A stretch of DNA of 64,000 nt from Pseudomonas graminis (GCF_900111735.1 NZ_FOHW01000026.1:18096-82095); one strand, 5' to 3'. Positions 41,885 through 51,664 are shown, numbered from the stretch's first letter. Notes: generated by a model from the sequence alone, not told the origin. Made by a program: numbers and translations.

Positions 41885-42265
41885 ATGGCTGACATTCTGG
41901 ACGACGGGACATTGAGCTTCCTGCCGGTTAGACTCAACAACCAGCCCGTGGTGATGGGTGGCCTCACGGCGGACGAGATGTGGGGAACGGTCGCGCTGAG
42001 CGGTGGCTCAGGCTTCCTGCTCGGGATACCCGCCGCTGCTGTCATTGGTAACTGGGCTCTGATCATGGTGGGCGGTTTGGCCGGTGGTGTCCTCGGACTC
42101 ACCGTCGCGAGCCGGATTTTGCGTCGCATGAAGCGCGGCCGGCCCGAGACCTGGGTGTACCGCCAGCTCCAACTCAACATCGCCCTTCATTTTCCGACAT
42201 TCAGTGCATCCCGTCTCATCACACGCTCCGGTGCGTGGACCTGTCGTCGCTCGGAGGCTTCATGA
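41885..42265 (+). CDS. TIGR03750 family conjugal transfer protein
   Basis: 126 residues. Two membrane helices (LSGGSGFLLGIPAAAVIG and LIMVGGLAGGVLGLTVA) and basic RRMKRGRPETWVYRQLQL, similar to TraL/VirB3-like proteins; this sequence pattern defines TIGR03750. AAAGGA precedes the ATG. Inner-membrane T4SS subunit. Confidence 0.85.
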   Translation: MADILDDGTLSFLPVRLNNQPVVMGGLTADEMWGTVALSGGSGFLLGIPAAAVIGNWALIMVGGLAGGVLGLTVASRILRRMKRGRPETWVYRQLQLNIALHFPTFSASRLITRSGAWTCRRSEAS

Positions 42266-42918
42266 GCTATCGCAAGAAAGTCGACGCCCAGCAGGCTCAC
42301 ATCTACAGCCTGCGCCTGGTCATTGGCCTGCTCGTTTGCCTTGGGCTCTACATGGCCTACGGGTGGCAGAGCGCGCCCAAGGATCTGACCATTCATGTGC
42401 CGCCCGATCTGCGGTCTGGAAGCACCCGAAAATGGTGGGATATCCCACCCGAATCGGTGTACTCGTTTGGCCTGTACATCTTTCAGCAAATGAATCGCTG
42501 GACGCTGGATGGCGAGACGGATTACCAGGACAACATCGCCAGACTCGCCAGCTATCTCACGCCCAGCTGCAGGAGCTACCTGGAGAAAGACCTCGAGCTG
42601 CGGCGCAACAGCGGCGAGCTTCGCAGGCGGGAGCGTGCTGTGTCGGAGATCCCCGGGCGAGGGATCGGCGACGCATCTGAATCGCGCATCGAGCAACACA
42701 GCATCAACGACTGGACCGTTCGCCTCGACATGGTGGCGGATGAGTACTTCGGTGGTGAGCGTGTGAAACGAGCCTTTGCGAGGTATCCGCTCCACGTCAT
42801 CCGATCTGAAGCGGACCCTGAGAAGAACCCTTTCGGCCTCACCTGGAACTGCTACAGCAGCAATCCTCAGCGCATTGAGGCCCCCGCTCCACCGGTGACT
42901 GGAGACAAGCATTTATGA
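42262..42918 (+). CDS. ICE protein, TIGR03746 (PFL_4703) family, TraE-like
   Basis: 218 residues from ATG 42262, preceded by GGAGG; an earlier GTG at 42235 is less likely. One N-terminal membrane helix (LVIGLLVCLGLYMAYGW), then a periplasmic body with STRKWWDIPPESVYSFGLYI and LTPSCRSYLEKDLELR. By analogy with TraE/VirB8 proteins it is a bitopic T4SS core component. Four-base overlaps with both neighbours. Confidence 0.85.
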   Translation: MSYRKKVDAQQAHIYSLRLVIGLLVCLGLYMAYGWQSAPKDLTIHVPPDLRSGSTRKWWDIPPESVYSFGLYIFQQMNRWTLDGETDYQDNIARLASYLTPSCRSYLEKDLELRRNSGELRRRERAVSEIPGRGIGDASESRIEQHSINDWTVRLDMVADEYFGGERVKRAFARYPLHVIRSEADPEKNPFGLTWNCYSSNPQRIEAPAPPVTGDKHL

Positions 42919-43808
42919 GGTCTTTTATCTACGGGCTGGTCGTGGCTGCCTGCCTAACCGGATACGCCAACGCGGTCGAAATACAGCAGTGGGAGCGTGT
43001 TCCCATCGCACTGCCGCTCACTGTCGGGCAAGAGCGAATCGTATTCGTTGACCAAAACGTACGTGTAGGCCTTCCCCGCGCACTGAAGGGAAAGCTGCGA
43101 ATCCAGAGCACAGGCGGGGCCATTTACCTGTTAGCGAATGAGCAGATCCCGCCTACCCGAGCGCAGCTGCAGAACGTCGCCTCAGGCGAGATCATGTTGG
43201 TGGATATAGCGGCAACCGTCAGCCCACCAGATCAGGCTGCGCTTGAGCCGATGAAGATTGTCGCTAGCCAACAGCCAGGCAGTCATTCCGGACGCAGCCA
43301 CGTCGCTAAGAACACAGGCGCAAATCCCAGGGACGACAAACCAGAGGAACAGACACCAAGCACCGACACCGCGGCGCCGAAGACTGATACCCCAATTCCC
43401 GTGGTGATCACTCGCTACGCGGCCCAGATGCTTTATGCACCGCTTCGAACGGTGGAGCCAGTGCCAGGCGTGTCTCAAGTCAACCTCAACCGCCGCCTGG
43501 ACCTGACCACCTTGCTCCCTACCCACCCCATCAATGCCTCCGCACTGGGCGCATGGCGTATGGCGGGTTACTGGGTAACCGCGGTGAAGCTGCAGAACAC
43601 AAGTGAGCAACATCTCACGCTCGACCCCAGGGAGCTGATGGGTGACTTCACCGCAGCCACCTTCCAGCATCCCTATTTGGATGCAAAGGGACACGCCACC
43701 GATACGACGATCGTCTATCTGGTAACGCGAGGGCACGGACTGGCGGAGTCGCTGGTCCCGGCGAATATCGCTCGGATCGATCCGAAAGGAGGCAGCCGTG
43801 AAGAATAA
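42915..43808 (+). CDS. ICE protein, TIGR03749 (PFL_4704) family, TraK-like
   Basis: 297 residues; ATGA overlap with the previous gene. Signal peptide (about 1-20), a beta-rich N-terminal domain (IQQWERVPIALPLTVGQERIVF in part), a Pro/Thr/Asp-rich linker (about 115-160) and a second beta domain with GYWVTAVKLQNTSEQHLTLDPR. This is the TraK/VirB9-like secretin-type member of the outer-membrane core complex. Confidence 0.85.
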   Translation: MRSFIYGLVVAACLTGYANAVEIQQWERVPIALPLTVGQERIVFVDQNVRVGLPRALKGKLRIQSTGGAIYLLANEQIPPTRAQLQNVASGEIMLVDIAATVSPPDQAALEPMKIVASQQPGSHSGRSHVAKNTGANPRDDKPEEQTPSTDTAAPKTDTPIPVVITRYAAQMLYAPLRTVEPVPGVSQVNLNRRLDLTTLLPTHPINASALGAWRMAGYWVTAVKLQNTSEQHLTLDPRELMGDFTAATFQHPYLDAKGHATDTTIVYLVTRGHGLAESLVPANIARIDPKGGSREE

Positions 43809-45282
43809 TCCGCTGTTGAAGTTTCTGGTCATCCCCTTCGTTCTCTTGGCGCTCGTGCTTATCGTCAGGTCGCTTGGGTCACCCTCGGCCGGGGGCCCTC
43901 AAAAGGATGGCGCGCCATCGCTCACTGAAGATCAAGCGAAGAAGCTGGGCGTCGACGGGGATACGGCGAGCGACACCCTGCGCACGATGGTTGCCGAGAG
44001 CAAAGAGCTCAAACAACAGATCCGTAACGCGCTCAAGGGGAATGAGGACCTGAAGGAACAGAACCAAGGCCTGCAGAAACGCTTGAACGAGATAGACCAC
44101 ACCATTGATAACCGACTGCAGGGCGTGCAGAACACGTTGCAGCAGGAAGCCAGGCAACAAGGCCAGGGGCTCGCCGACGCTCTCAAGCAACAGTACGAAT
44201 CGTTGGCTGACAAGAAGAATGTCGGAAGCGCAGCGGCATCGGATCTTCCCATCGGCTTCGGCGTGCTGCCCGGCGACGGGCAAGGCTTCCAAGGAGCACC
44301 AGATCTGGAGCTGGTATGGATCGATCCTGAGGACGCGACACCGGTCGACGCCAACGGCAGGCCTGTGCGCAATGGATCGAACCAGATCGCCAACGGCTTC
44401 AGCTTCCCGACATCATTCGGCGCGACGCTGGACCGCGGGCAGAACGCGCTGAGCACTGGCGCGCAACAAATCGCCGACGGTGCTTCCTCGCAGAACCGCC
44501 GCAAGCAGGTGCGAAAGGTCTACACGCTTCCACAGAACTCGACACTCATGGGGTCCGTCGCGATGTCGGCGCTGATTGGCCGAATCCCCATTGATGGAAC
44601 CGTTAACGATCCCTACCCGTTCAAGGTCCTGATCGGGCCCGATAACCTCACTGCCAACGGTATTGATCTGCCTAACGTCGCTGGAGCAGTCGCCAGTGGT
44701 ACCGCATCAGGAGACTGGACGTTGTCGTGTGTACGCGGCCAGATCCAAAGCCTCACGTTCGTGTTCAACGACGGCACCGTAAGGACGCTGCCTGCCCCCG
44801 CCGAGGAAGTGAACGGCAACCAGAGCTCGGGGCAGAACAGCGGGAGCCAGCAGACCATTCGGGGGGGACTCGGATGGATCAGCGATCCCTACGGCATCCC
44901 TTGCATCAGCGGCGAGCGTAAGAGCAACGCATCTCAATACATCGGCTCGCAGGTTTTGATTACTGCCGCGGGCGCCGGCGCTGCGTCACTGATCAAATCA
45001 GACGGCAACAGCACCTCAATTGTTGCGACCCCGGGTGGCGCAGTGAGCACCACTGGAATTTCGGGCGGTGAGGCGATGGGCAAGATCATTGGCCAAGGCG
45101 TCAACGACATTTCGAGCTGGGTGAACAAGCTTTACGGGCAGGCTTTCGCCGCTGTTTACGTGCAACCCGGGGCGAAGGTGGCCATCCACCTGGACCAACA
45201 GCTCGCCATCGATTACGAGCTCAAAGGCCGCAAGGTCGACTACACCTCTGGAGTTGACGATGTCTCGACCAATCTCGATTGA
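43798..45282 (+). CDS. ICE protein, TIGR03752 (PFL_4705) family, TraB/VirB10-like
   Basis: 494 residues from GTG 43798 (GGAGGC upstream), overlapping the previous stop by 11 bases. One N-terminal membrane helix (FLVIPFVLLALVLIV), a long coiled coil (about 55-135), then the conserved TraB-type beta barrel with RKVYTLPQNSTLMGSVAMSALIGRIP and YVQPGAKVAIHLDQQLAIDYE in part. It spans inner and outer membranes in the T4SS core. Confidence 0.88.
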   Translation: MKNNPLLKFLVIPFVLLALVLIVRSLGSPSAGGPQKDGAPSLTEDQAKKLGVDGDTASDTLRTMVAESKELKQQIRNALKGNEDLKEQNQGLQKRLNEIDHTIDNRLQGVQNTLQQEARQQGQGLADALKQQYESLADKKNVGSAAASDLPIGFGVLPGDGQGFQGAPDLELVWIDPEDATPVDANGRPVRNGSNQIANGFSFPTSFGATLDRGQNALSTGAQQIADGASSQNRRKQVRKVYTLPQNSTLMGSVAMSALIGRIPIDGTVNDPYPFKVLIGPDNLTANGIDLPNVAGAVASGTASGDWTLSCVRGQIQSLTFVFNDGTVRTLPAPAEEVNGNQSSGQNSGSQQTIRGGLGWISDPYGIPCISGERKSNASQYIGSQVLITAAGAGAASLIKSDGNSTSIVATPGGAVSTTGISGGEAMGKIIGQGVNDISSWVNKLYGQAFAAVYVQPGAKVAIHLDQQLAIDYELKGRKVDYTSGVDDVSTNLD

Positions 45283-45703
45283 TATGAAGCTGAAGGTCTG
45301 CGTCAGCCTGTTTTTCGCCGCGCTCACCTCGGGCTGTTCAACGAGCAAGGATGAGCTGCTGCCCCATGGCAATGACACCATGCTGAATGTCTGGGATCAG
45401 GGCACAACGGGCAGCGGTGGCAATGCGACCAACCGACAACTTCTCGACGCTCGATCGGCGTTGCGCAGACCGCTCGAGCAGGTTCCGCAAGCTTTAGCAG
45501 ATGCGAATCGCGCCTTCGCCCGGACGTCGCAGAACGAGATCTACAGCCAGTTCAAGCGCCTGCCGAATCCGGATCTGGTGATGTACATCTTTCCCCATCT
45601 TGCGGGCTCTGATCCGGCGCCGGTCCCGGGTTACACCACGGTATTTCCGCTCTACCAGCGTGTGCTATACGCGATGCCTGGCGAACGCACGGAGGATTAT
45701 TGA
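45260..45703 (+). CDS. ICE lipoprotein, TIGR03751 family, TraV-like
   Basis: 147 residues from ATG 45260 (GGAG six bases upstream); ATG 45284 is possible. Lipobox LTSGC at about residue 24 predicts an outer-membrane lipoprotein. The body contains NPDLVMYIFPHLAGSDPAPVPGYTTVFPLY, the family core (cited in part). It corresponds to VirB7/TraV, which anchors the core complex. It overlaps both neighbours. Confidence 0.85.
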   Translation: MSRPISIDMKLKVCVSLFFAALTSGCSTSKDELLPHGNDTMLNVWDQGTTGSGGNATNRQLLDARSALRRPLEQVPQALADANRAFARTSQNEIYSQFKRLPNPDLVMYIFPHLAGSDPAPVPGYTTVFPLYQRVLYAMPGERTEDY

Positions 45704-48681
45704 TGCGGCTGTTCGGTAGATCTAAAGCAGGCGCAGATTCGGGGCGACTGCCTCAGGATGGAGAGCCAGACAGTCTCAACGACATGTCAGCATCTGCGCT
45801 CACGGGCGAACTCAGCGCTGAGCAGCAGGAGCAATTCAACGCGGCTACAGCGCGGTATTTCGACCGCCTTGCATCGCTCAGGATACCCTCTGCCGATGAA
45901 GTCAGGCACCCCAAACAAAAAGCGGCTACCGACTCAGACGTAGCCAGGCTGTACAGCGTCAATCCATCCTTCGTGGATCTGCTGCCATGGGTGGACTATC
46001 TCCACGAGGAGCAGGTCATGCTGCTCGAAGATGGCGTATCCCGCGCGGCCTTCTTCGAGCTGACACCTATCGGCACCGAGGGTCGCGATCAGGAATGGCT
46101 GCGCAAGGCGCGCGATGCGCTAGAGAACGCGCTGCAGGACTCGTTCGACGAACTGGAGACGTCGCCCTGGGTCGTTCAGATGTATGCGCAGGACGAAACC
46201 AACTGGGACGATTACCTCCGCCAATTGGAGGACTACATCCAGCCGCGCGCCAAAGGTACTGCGTTCACCGAGCTTTACTTGAAACTGTTCAAGCAACACC
46301 TTGAAGCCATCTCAAAACCCGGCGGCCTCTTCGAGGACACCAAGGTCAGCCAACTCCCTTGGCGCGGTCAACAACGCCGTGTGCGTATCGTCGTTTATCG
46401 CCGCGCCAAAAGCGGTAGTGACGTTCGCGGACAAGGCCCTGCTGCCTATTTGAAAATCATCTGCGATCGTCTCGTCGGCGCACTGGCGAACGCCGGCGTT
46501 AAAGCCTGGCAAATGGACGGGCAGGCGATTCGTCATTGGCTGGTTCATTGGTTCAACCCATGCCCCGATCACCTTGGGCCGACCGATGCTGATATCCTCC
46601 GCTTCTACGAACTGGTGTGCGAGCAGGCACCGACATCCGTACACGGTGAGCTGCCCCTTGCCAGCGGCACAGACTTCTCTCAAAACCTTTGCTATCGCGA
46701 GCCATTGTCGGACGTGAAAACAGGCCTGTGGTGCTTCGACGGCATGCCTCATCGCGTGGTCATGCTCGATCGTCTTCGGGAGCCTCCAAAGACCGGGCAC
46801 CTGACGGGAGAGACGCGCAAAGGCGGCGATGCCCTGAACGCGCTGTTCGACAAAATGCCGGAGGACACCATCCTCTGCATCACGTTGGTCATCACCCCCC
46901 AAGACACGCTCGAAGGTCACCTGGAGCAACTGTCCCGCAAAGCCGTCGGTGACACCCAAGCCTCGATCCTCACCCGGGAAGACGTCTCGACCGCGCGCCA
47001 ACTGCTGGGCCGCAAGCACAAGCTGTATCGCGGCAGTGTCGCGTTCTACCTGCGCGGGCACGATAAAGCGGAGCTTGACGAGCGCAGCCTGCAACTGAGT
47101 AACGCCCTGCTCGGCGCCGGCATGACGCCTGTAGAACCGCGCGACGAAGTGGCCCCGCTGAACAGTTACATCCGCTGGTTGCCCGGTAATTTCGACCCCA
47201 ACCAGCGACGCGCGCTCGACTGGTACACCCAATTGATGTTCGTGCAGCACATTGCGAACCTGGCTCCGGTATGGGGGCGCTCAACCGGTACCGGGCATCC
47301 TGGTCTGACGCTGTTCAATCGCGGCGGCGCGCCGCTGACCGTCGACCCGTTGAACAAACTCGACCGACAGATGAATGCGCACCTGTTCGTCTTCGGCCCG
47401 ACGGGTGCCGGCAAATCCGCCAGCCTGAACAATTTGGTCAATCAGTTGATCGCGGTTTACCGGCCGCGTCTGTTCATCGTCGAGGCCGGCAACAGCTTCG
47501 GGCTGACCGGCGACTTCGCGCAACGGCTGGGGTTGAGCGTTAACCGCATCAGGCTGTCCCCGGGTTCCGGCGTAAGCCTGGCCCCTTTCGCCGACGCAGC
47601 GCGGCTGGTGAAATCACCTGAGCAGGTAAAGATCCTGGATGCGGAAGACCTGGAGTCATCGGACGCGCATCTGAGCAGCCAGGAAGATGACCAGCGAGAC
47701 ATCCTCGGCGAGCTGGAGATCGTGGCTCGGCTGATGATCACTGGCGGAGAGGAGAAGGAAGATGCGCGTCTGACACGGGCAGACCGCAGCGCCATTCGCC
47801 ACTGCATCCTGAACGCCGCGAAGAGCTGTGTGGCTGACAACCGAGTCGTGCTGACTCAGGACATCCGCAACTCGCTGCGCGCTGCCGGCATGCAAAAAGG
47901 CATGCCCGAGCCACGACGCAACCGGATGCTTGAGATGGCCGAAGCCATGGACATGTTCTGCATGGGCGCGGACGGAGAGATGTTCAACCGCGAAGGTACG
48001 CCGTGGCCTGAGTCAGATCTGACCATCGTCGACCTGGCCACCTACTCTCGCGAGGGCTACAACGCGCAGTTGTCGATCGCCTACATCTCGCTGCTGAACA
48101 CGGTAAATAACATCGCCGAGCGCGATCAGTTCAAAGGGCGGCCGATCGTCAAGCTGACGGACGAAGGCCACATCATCACCAAGAACCCACTGCTCTCCCC
48201 CTATGCGGTGAAGATCACCAAAATGTGGCGCAAGCTCGGCGCCTGGTTCTGGCTCGCCACCCAAAACGTCGACGACCTGCCACCGGCAGCGGCGCCGATG
48301 TTGAACATGATTGAGTGGTGGATTTGCCTGAACATGCCCCCGGACGAGGTAGAAAAAATCTCAAGATTCCGAGAACTCACCCCCTCGCAAAAAGCGCTGA
48401 TGCTTTCCGCGCGTAAGGAAAGCGGCAAGTACACCGAGGGCGTCATTCTGTCGAAAAGCATGGAAGTGCTGTTCCGCGCAGTCCCGCCGAGCCTCTACCT
48501 CGCGCTGGCCATGACCGAGCCGGAAGAGAAAAAGCAGCGCTACGACATCGTGCAGGCAACCGGCGTCGACGAGCTTGGGGCCGCCATTCAGGTCGCGGCT
48601 GACCTCGATCGGCTGCGCGGGATCGAGCCGCACATCATAACATTTCCTGACCAAACCAAGGCCTCGGAGCGCCCTGCATGA
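45703..48681 (+). CDS. traC: conjugative transfer ATPase, TIGR03744 (TraC/VirB4-like)
   Basis: 992 residues from ATG 45703 with GGAGG seven bases upstream. The C-terminal ATPase domain has Walker A GPTGAGKS (565-572), LTIVDLATYSREGYNAQL, Walker B-like RPIVKLTDEGHIITKNP and IEWWICLNMPPDEVEKI. The N-terminal half is the VirB4-type domain (VDLLPWVDYL...). It powers pilus assembly and DNA export. The stop overlaps the next ATG. Confidence 0.9.
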   Translation: MRLFGRSKAGADSGRLPQDGEPDSLNDMSASALTGELSAEQQEQFNAATARYFDRLASLRIPSADEVRHPKQKAATDSDVARLYSVNPSFVDLLPWVDYLHEEQVMLLEDGVSRAAFFELTPIGTEGRDQEWLRKARDALENALQDSFDELETSPWVVQMYAQDETNWDDYLRQLEDYIQPRAKGTAFTELYLKLFKQHLEAISKPGGLFEDTKVSQLPWRGQQRRVRIVVYRRAKSGSDVRGQGPAAYLKIICDRLVGALANAGVKAWQMDGQAIRHWLVHWFNPCPDHLGPTDADILRFYELVCEQAPTSVHGELPLASGTDFSQNLCYREPLSDVKTGLWCFDGMPHRVVMLDRLREPPKTGHLTGETRKGGDALNALFDKMPEDTILCITLVITPQDTLEGHLEQLSRKAVGDTQASILTREDVSTARQLLGRKHKLYRGSVAFYLRGHDKAELDERSLQLSNALLGAGMTPVEPRDEVAPLNSYIRWLPGNFDPNQRRALDWYTQLMFVQHIANLAPVWGRSTGTGHPGLTLFNRGGAPLTVDPLNKLDRQMNAHLFVFGPTGAGKSASLNNLVNQLIAVYRPRLFIVEAGNSFGLTGDFAQRLGLSVNRIRLSPGSGVSLAPFADAARLVKSPEQVKILDAEDLESSDAHLSSQEDDQRDILGELEIVARLMITGGEEKEDARLTRADRSAIRHCILNAAKSCVADNRVVLTQDIRNSLRAAGMQKGMPEPRRNRMLEMAEAMDMFCMGADGEMFNREGTPWPESDLTIVDLATYSREGYNAQLSIAYISLLNTVNNIAERDQFKGRPIVKLTDEGHIITKNPLLSPYAVKITKMWRKLGAWFWLATQNVDDLPPAAAPMLNMIEWWICLNMPPDEVEKISRFRELTPSQKALMLSARKESGKYTEGVILSKSMEVLFRAVPPSLYLALAMTEPEEKKQRYDIVQATGVDELGAAIQVAADLDRLRGIEPHIITFPDQTKASERPA

Positions 48682-49040
48682 GAACACTTGATAGCCTGAC
48701 CCAGAGCTTGATTGAAAGCCTGACCCAGTTGCTTCAACAGCCTGAAGAGGATGCGTTGGAGTCCTTGAGGGTTTGTGCTCCGGTCTTGATTGAGCAACTG
48801 CAGCAGGTGCTTGCGAGGGCTGTGGATCGGCGGGACGTGGAAGCGCGTATAAGGACAGTGCTTGAGGATTGGTTGCGGCTGCATCCGCAGCCTGAGGCAG
48901 TGGAAAACGATCTGATTGAAGCGCTGCGGACTAATGCGCTTATCGATTCGATGGAGGGAGTGATGCGTAGCCCGATCTGTACGCGCAGCGCCTCCATTCC
49001 TGGAGCTGTTGAACAACCTGAACCATCTCACGATCGGTAA
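48678..49040 (+). CDS. small helical ICE protein after traC
   Basis: 120 residues, ATGA overlap with traC. Helical and Leu/Gln-rich (SLTQSLIESLTQLLQQPEED), no signal or membrane segment. In related ICEs a disulfide isomerase or a small protein occupies this place; this one has no CxxC, so it is not DsbC. Last conjugation gene before the second cargo insertion. Confidence 0.55.
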   Translation: MRTLDSLTQSLIESLTQLLQQPEEDALESLRVCAPVLIEQLQQVLARAVDRRDVEARIRTVLEDWLRLHPQPEAVENDLIEALRTNALIDSMEGVMRSPICTRSASIPGAVEQPEPSHDR

Positions 49041-49288
49041 TACGACAACGGCCGTAAGCGACTTGAGTGGCTGCCGTTTCGCCGCTCCCTAGTCGTGGTC
49101 GTCCAGCTCGCCGGATAAGTTGAGCGCCGAGGGATGGGACTGGTTAAGCTTGCTCATGCAGCTTTCCGTTGTTCGTGGAGCTGGCGGTAGGCAGGGTGAC
49201 TTGTCGCCCTAAGAGGCAGCAACCACCAAGCCCTTTGGCGCGGTAGGGGCATTTCCTAGGTGTGAATTGCCAACGGAATGAGTCCGAG

Positions 49289-49792
49289 TTAGCAATCGAT
49301 TCTGCGTCTACGGCAGGTATGAGGGCAGGGTGTTGCGCCTTCCATGAAATTGCTATCAGACGTTGACGGCGGCTCTTGGGGCAGCATTTTAGAAGTAGAT
49401 CCGAGCAGTGTCTGGATGACATGCTCGGCATCGGCCTGTTCAGCACTTGAATAGCCGTCTAACAGGGTACGGACCCGGCCCTCGTACATCCTTCGAGCAA
49501 GGCAGGGAGCAATATCTGAGAGTAGTGGACCTTTAGTGTCCAAAAGGATGAATGATTCGAAGGTAACAAGGTGCCCTGAACCGGAAGCATCAACCTGCTT
49601 CTTAGGTTGTCGGCCGACCCAAGTAACACGGCCTGCTATTCCATGACTCTGTGGTTCATTACCTATTCCCCCAATACCAATCACGGCGTCAAACTCCCAG
49701 CTCCGTACATTTCCCATGCAACCATTGACACCGAATCTACCTGCTCTGTCGGGGTCACCTACATGAGTTCTTTTGTACGTAAGGATTCGCAT
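49289..49792 (-). CDS. hypothetical protein (MRILTYKRTH family)
   Basis: 167 residues from ATG 49792, which has GAGGAGAG seven bases upstream; an extension to 49924 would add an Arg-rich stretch overlapping the neighbour. The N-terminus RILTYKRTHVGDP and FDAVIGIGGIG suggest a small alpha/beta fold with glycine loops, giving the impression of a nucleotide- or base-handling enzyme, but I cannot name a family. The C-terminal 40 residues are Cys/Arg-rich and may be disordered. Last gene of a five-gene minus-strand cluster. Confidence 0.5.
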   Translation of the reverse strand: MRILTYKRTHVGDPDRAGRFGVNGCMGNVRSWEFDAVIGIGGIGNEPQSHGIAGRVTWVGRQPKKQVDASGSGHLVTFESFILLDTKGPLLSDIAPCLARRMYEGRVRTLLDGYSSAEQADAEHVIQTLLGSTSKMLPQEPPSTSDSNFMEGATPCPHTCRRRRIDC

Positions 49793-49829
49793 GAATAACT
49801 CTCCTCGGTTTTGTGCCTGCCACTTTTTT

Positions 49830-50030
49830 CTACCTGTTTTGGCTCTCCGGCGGCTGAGCAGCGTGCGTGGTCTTTCGCCAATCCTCTCGGATGCGGCCAA
49901 GCGCTGCCTGTGCGTCTGGATCACCTACTTCAGCCATGCACTCCAAGCAATCCCCCCCGCAATCCGCAAGCTCAGGAACAAGCCCTAGCGGACGCTTGCA
50001 GATGGAACACGTCTTAATATTCAATTTCAT
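49830..50030 (-). CDS. small zinc-ribbon-like protein
   Basis: 66 residues from ATG 50030; TTGAGA upstream. Four Cys in two pairs (CSICKRPL and CGGDCLECM) suggest a small zinc finger. The rest is acidic then basic. Sits between two minus-strand genes and is separated from the downstream 49792 gene by 37 bases, so probably the same transcript. Family unknown. Confidence 0.45.
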   Translation of the reverse strand: MKLNIKTCSICKRPLGLVPELADCGGDCLECMAEVGDPDAQAALGRIREDWRKTTHAAQPPESQNR

Positions 50031-50043
50031 TGATCTCAACTGA

Positions 50044-50646
50044 CTACCGACTAGTCTTGCCCGAGCGCGCATCTAGGTAAAGCCTATTTGCTATGGTCAT
50101 GCCGCCGCAGTACACGAAATAGATACCTGGACCTTTGGCTGGTGAGGACATCCAGCCGCCGGCGTCTTCAAAATCGCCTGCAGTGCAGCTGCCACTGTAT
50201 ATGAGCTCTCGCGCTGCTTTGGCAAACTCGCTGCGGTATAGACGATAGTCGTCTGAGCCTTTAATCAACATATCGTCACCTTCAGCCCCTTCACCAGGAT
50301 CAGCAGGGCGCGTCTTTGTGAGCAACTTTACAGGCACCCACTCTGCGAACGTCCCGTTCTTGATGCCGTTGCTGGCAACGCAAGCAGCGTTACCGCTTTT
50401 CACGTATTCACTGATACCGCCCGAGCAGGAGGCTGAGTACGGCTCAGTCACGCGGACCCACGCGTTTTTCGTCTCGAACACCTCGACTCCTTCGCGGAAC
50501 ATTAGCTGGCCAGCAACCCCGCATTTAACGGAAGGACAGGTATGACGGTCTACTCGATCGGCAGACACCCACAGATTTTGATCTGCGACAGCGACGTTGG
50601 CAGTTATAAAAAAAGCTAAAGACGTGAGGAATGAGAAAGATTTCAT
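50044..50646 (-). CDS. secreted SH3-like protein
   Basis: 200 residues from ATG 50646. A clear signal peptide (SFSFLTSLAFFITANVAVA) is followed by WVSADRVDRHTCPSVKCGV and VEVFETKNAWVRVTEPYSAS, a pattern of bacterial SH3-like domains with paired Cys. The C-terminal part has YSGSCTAGDFEDAGGWMSSP. Periplasmic, possibly cell-wall-binding or an immunity-type protein (inference). In the minus-strand cluster with the Rap1a-like gene. Confidence 0.5.
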   Translation of the reverse strand: MKSFSFLTSLAFFITANVAVADQNLWVSADRVDRHTCPSVKCGVAGQLMFREGVEVFETKNAWVRVTEPYSASCSGGISEYVKSGNAACVASNGIKNGTFAEWVPVKLLTKTRPADPGEGAEGDDMLIKGSDDYRLYRSEFAKAARELIYSGSCTAGDFEDAGGWMSSPAKGPGIYFVYCGGMTIANRLYLDARSGKTSR

Positions 50647-50770
50647 ACAGCGGGGTACTCTGGCTTGGGTGTGCATATCTCATTCCTTTGCATTGGCGGC
50701 CTCAAAAAGTGTGTCCTTCTATGCGCACTGCCCAACGTTCGAAGGCTGCGCTTGAGTGGCGCTGTTTTTC

Positions 50771-51169
50771 CTACCGACATGGATACTTTTCGGAGAGCGC
50801 TGCAAGCGAAACAACGAGACGCGGATCACCTGCCACAGCGGGTCGTCTTTTGATGTAGTCAAGCACCACCCTCGCAAGGCCAGCGGGACTAACTTGGCCC
50901 TGCGTACACACCTGAGCATTTGCTGGCACAACACGATTCAGAATTGGAGCTGTCTCTGCAAGCGCGCCGAGGTAGCCAATACATGCTCCCGCTTCGGCAG
51001 CAGCACCGATACCACTCGGCTTGACTGATGAATCCTGCGGCACTGAACCGCAGTTTTTCACCAACCATTGCGCGTCAAGCACTCCGGGAGCCAGTTCAGC
51101 AGCGGACGCCGCGCAAGGTAGAAACGTTGCGAACGTCATTAGGCAAGCGGCCTTGAAATCCATATTCAT
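50771..51169 (-). CDS. Rap1a/Tai-like immunity-family protein
   Basis: 132 residues with a signal peptide (CLMTFATFLPCAASAA). Cysteines at positions about 39, 63, 87 and 131 suggest disulfides, and VCTQGQVSPAGLARVVLDYIKRRP (cited in part) matches the C-terminal signature of Rap1a/Tai proteins, which in several bacteria protect against periplasmic T6SS effectors. No effector gene is visible near, so orphan immunity is possible; many Rap1a-like proteins have other roles. Confidence 0.6.
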   Translation of the reverse strand: MNMDFKAACLMTFATFLPCAASAAELAPGVLDAQWLVKNCGSVPQDSSVKPSGIGAAAEAGACIGYLGALAETAPILNRVVPANAQVCTQGQVSPAGLARVVLDYIKRRPAVAGDPRLVVSLAALSEKYPCR

Positions 51170-51180
51170 GTTGATTTTTC

Positions 51181-51480
51181 CTACTTTTTACGATCTGAGC
51201 GTGCCGCACTCCAGAGTTCTATTTGTTCCGCGCACGCTTGAAACTCACCCACCAAGTACTTCTTATCGTCTGGCAGTACTACGATGCTGCCTTTTTTGAA
51301 CTGCTGCATCTGATGGGTAATGCTCATTTGCTGAGCGTTAGCCTGACTGATCTTTGCTTTGCTGATCAGATCGAGCAGCTCAGCCGGCACAGATGCTGGA
51401 GTTGCGTAAAGCTCACCGCGGTAGGGTGTGCCCGTAAGGGCTTCAAATTCCTCAAGTGCTTCAAGATAGATACTATTCAT
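51181..51480 (-). CDS. hypothetical protein
   Basis: 99 residues; GCAGG lies five bases before ATG 51480. Helical N-terminus (LEALEEFEALTG), then a strand region KGSIVVLPDDKKYLVGEF and a C-terminal helix. No signal peptide. Eleven bases upstream of the Rap1a-like gene on the same strand, so probably co-transcribed. Family not recognised. Confidence 0.45.
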   Translation of the reverse strand: MNSIYLEALEEFEALTGTPYRGELYATPASVPAELLDLISKAKISQANAQQMSITHQMQQFKKGSIVVLPDDKKYLVGEFQACAEQIELWSAARSDRKK

Positions 51481-51664
51481 AGAGCCTGCACCGTTTTTGA
51501 GGACGCGAAAGCCGCATCCTTACACTGTCAAAGCCCGCGATTCGGCAGGCTTGTGGGCACTGGGACTTTTCCTATCACTGGCCTATAACTCAACTCACGG
51601 CGAGTTTGCCTAATGCCCTCACGGCACTCCTACCAGGCGTCGGCAAATTTTGACCAGCCGGACG

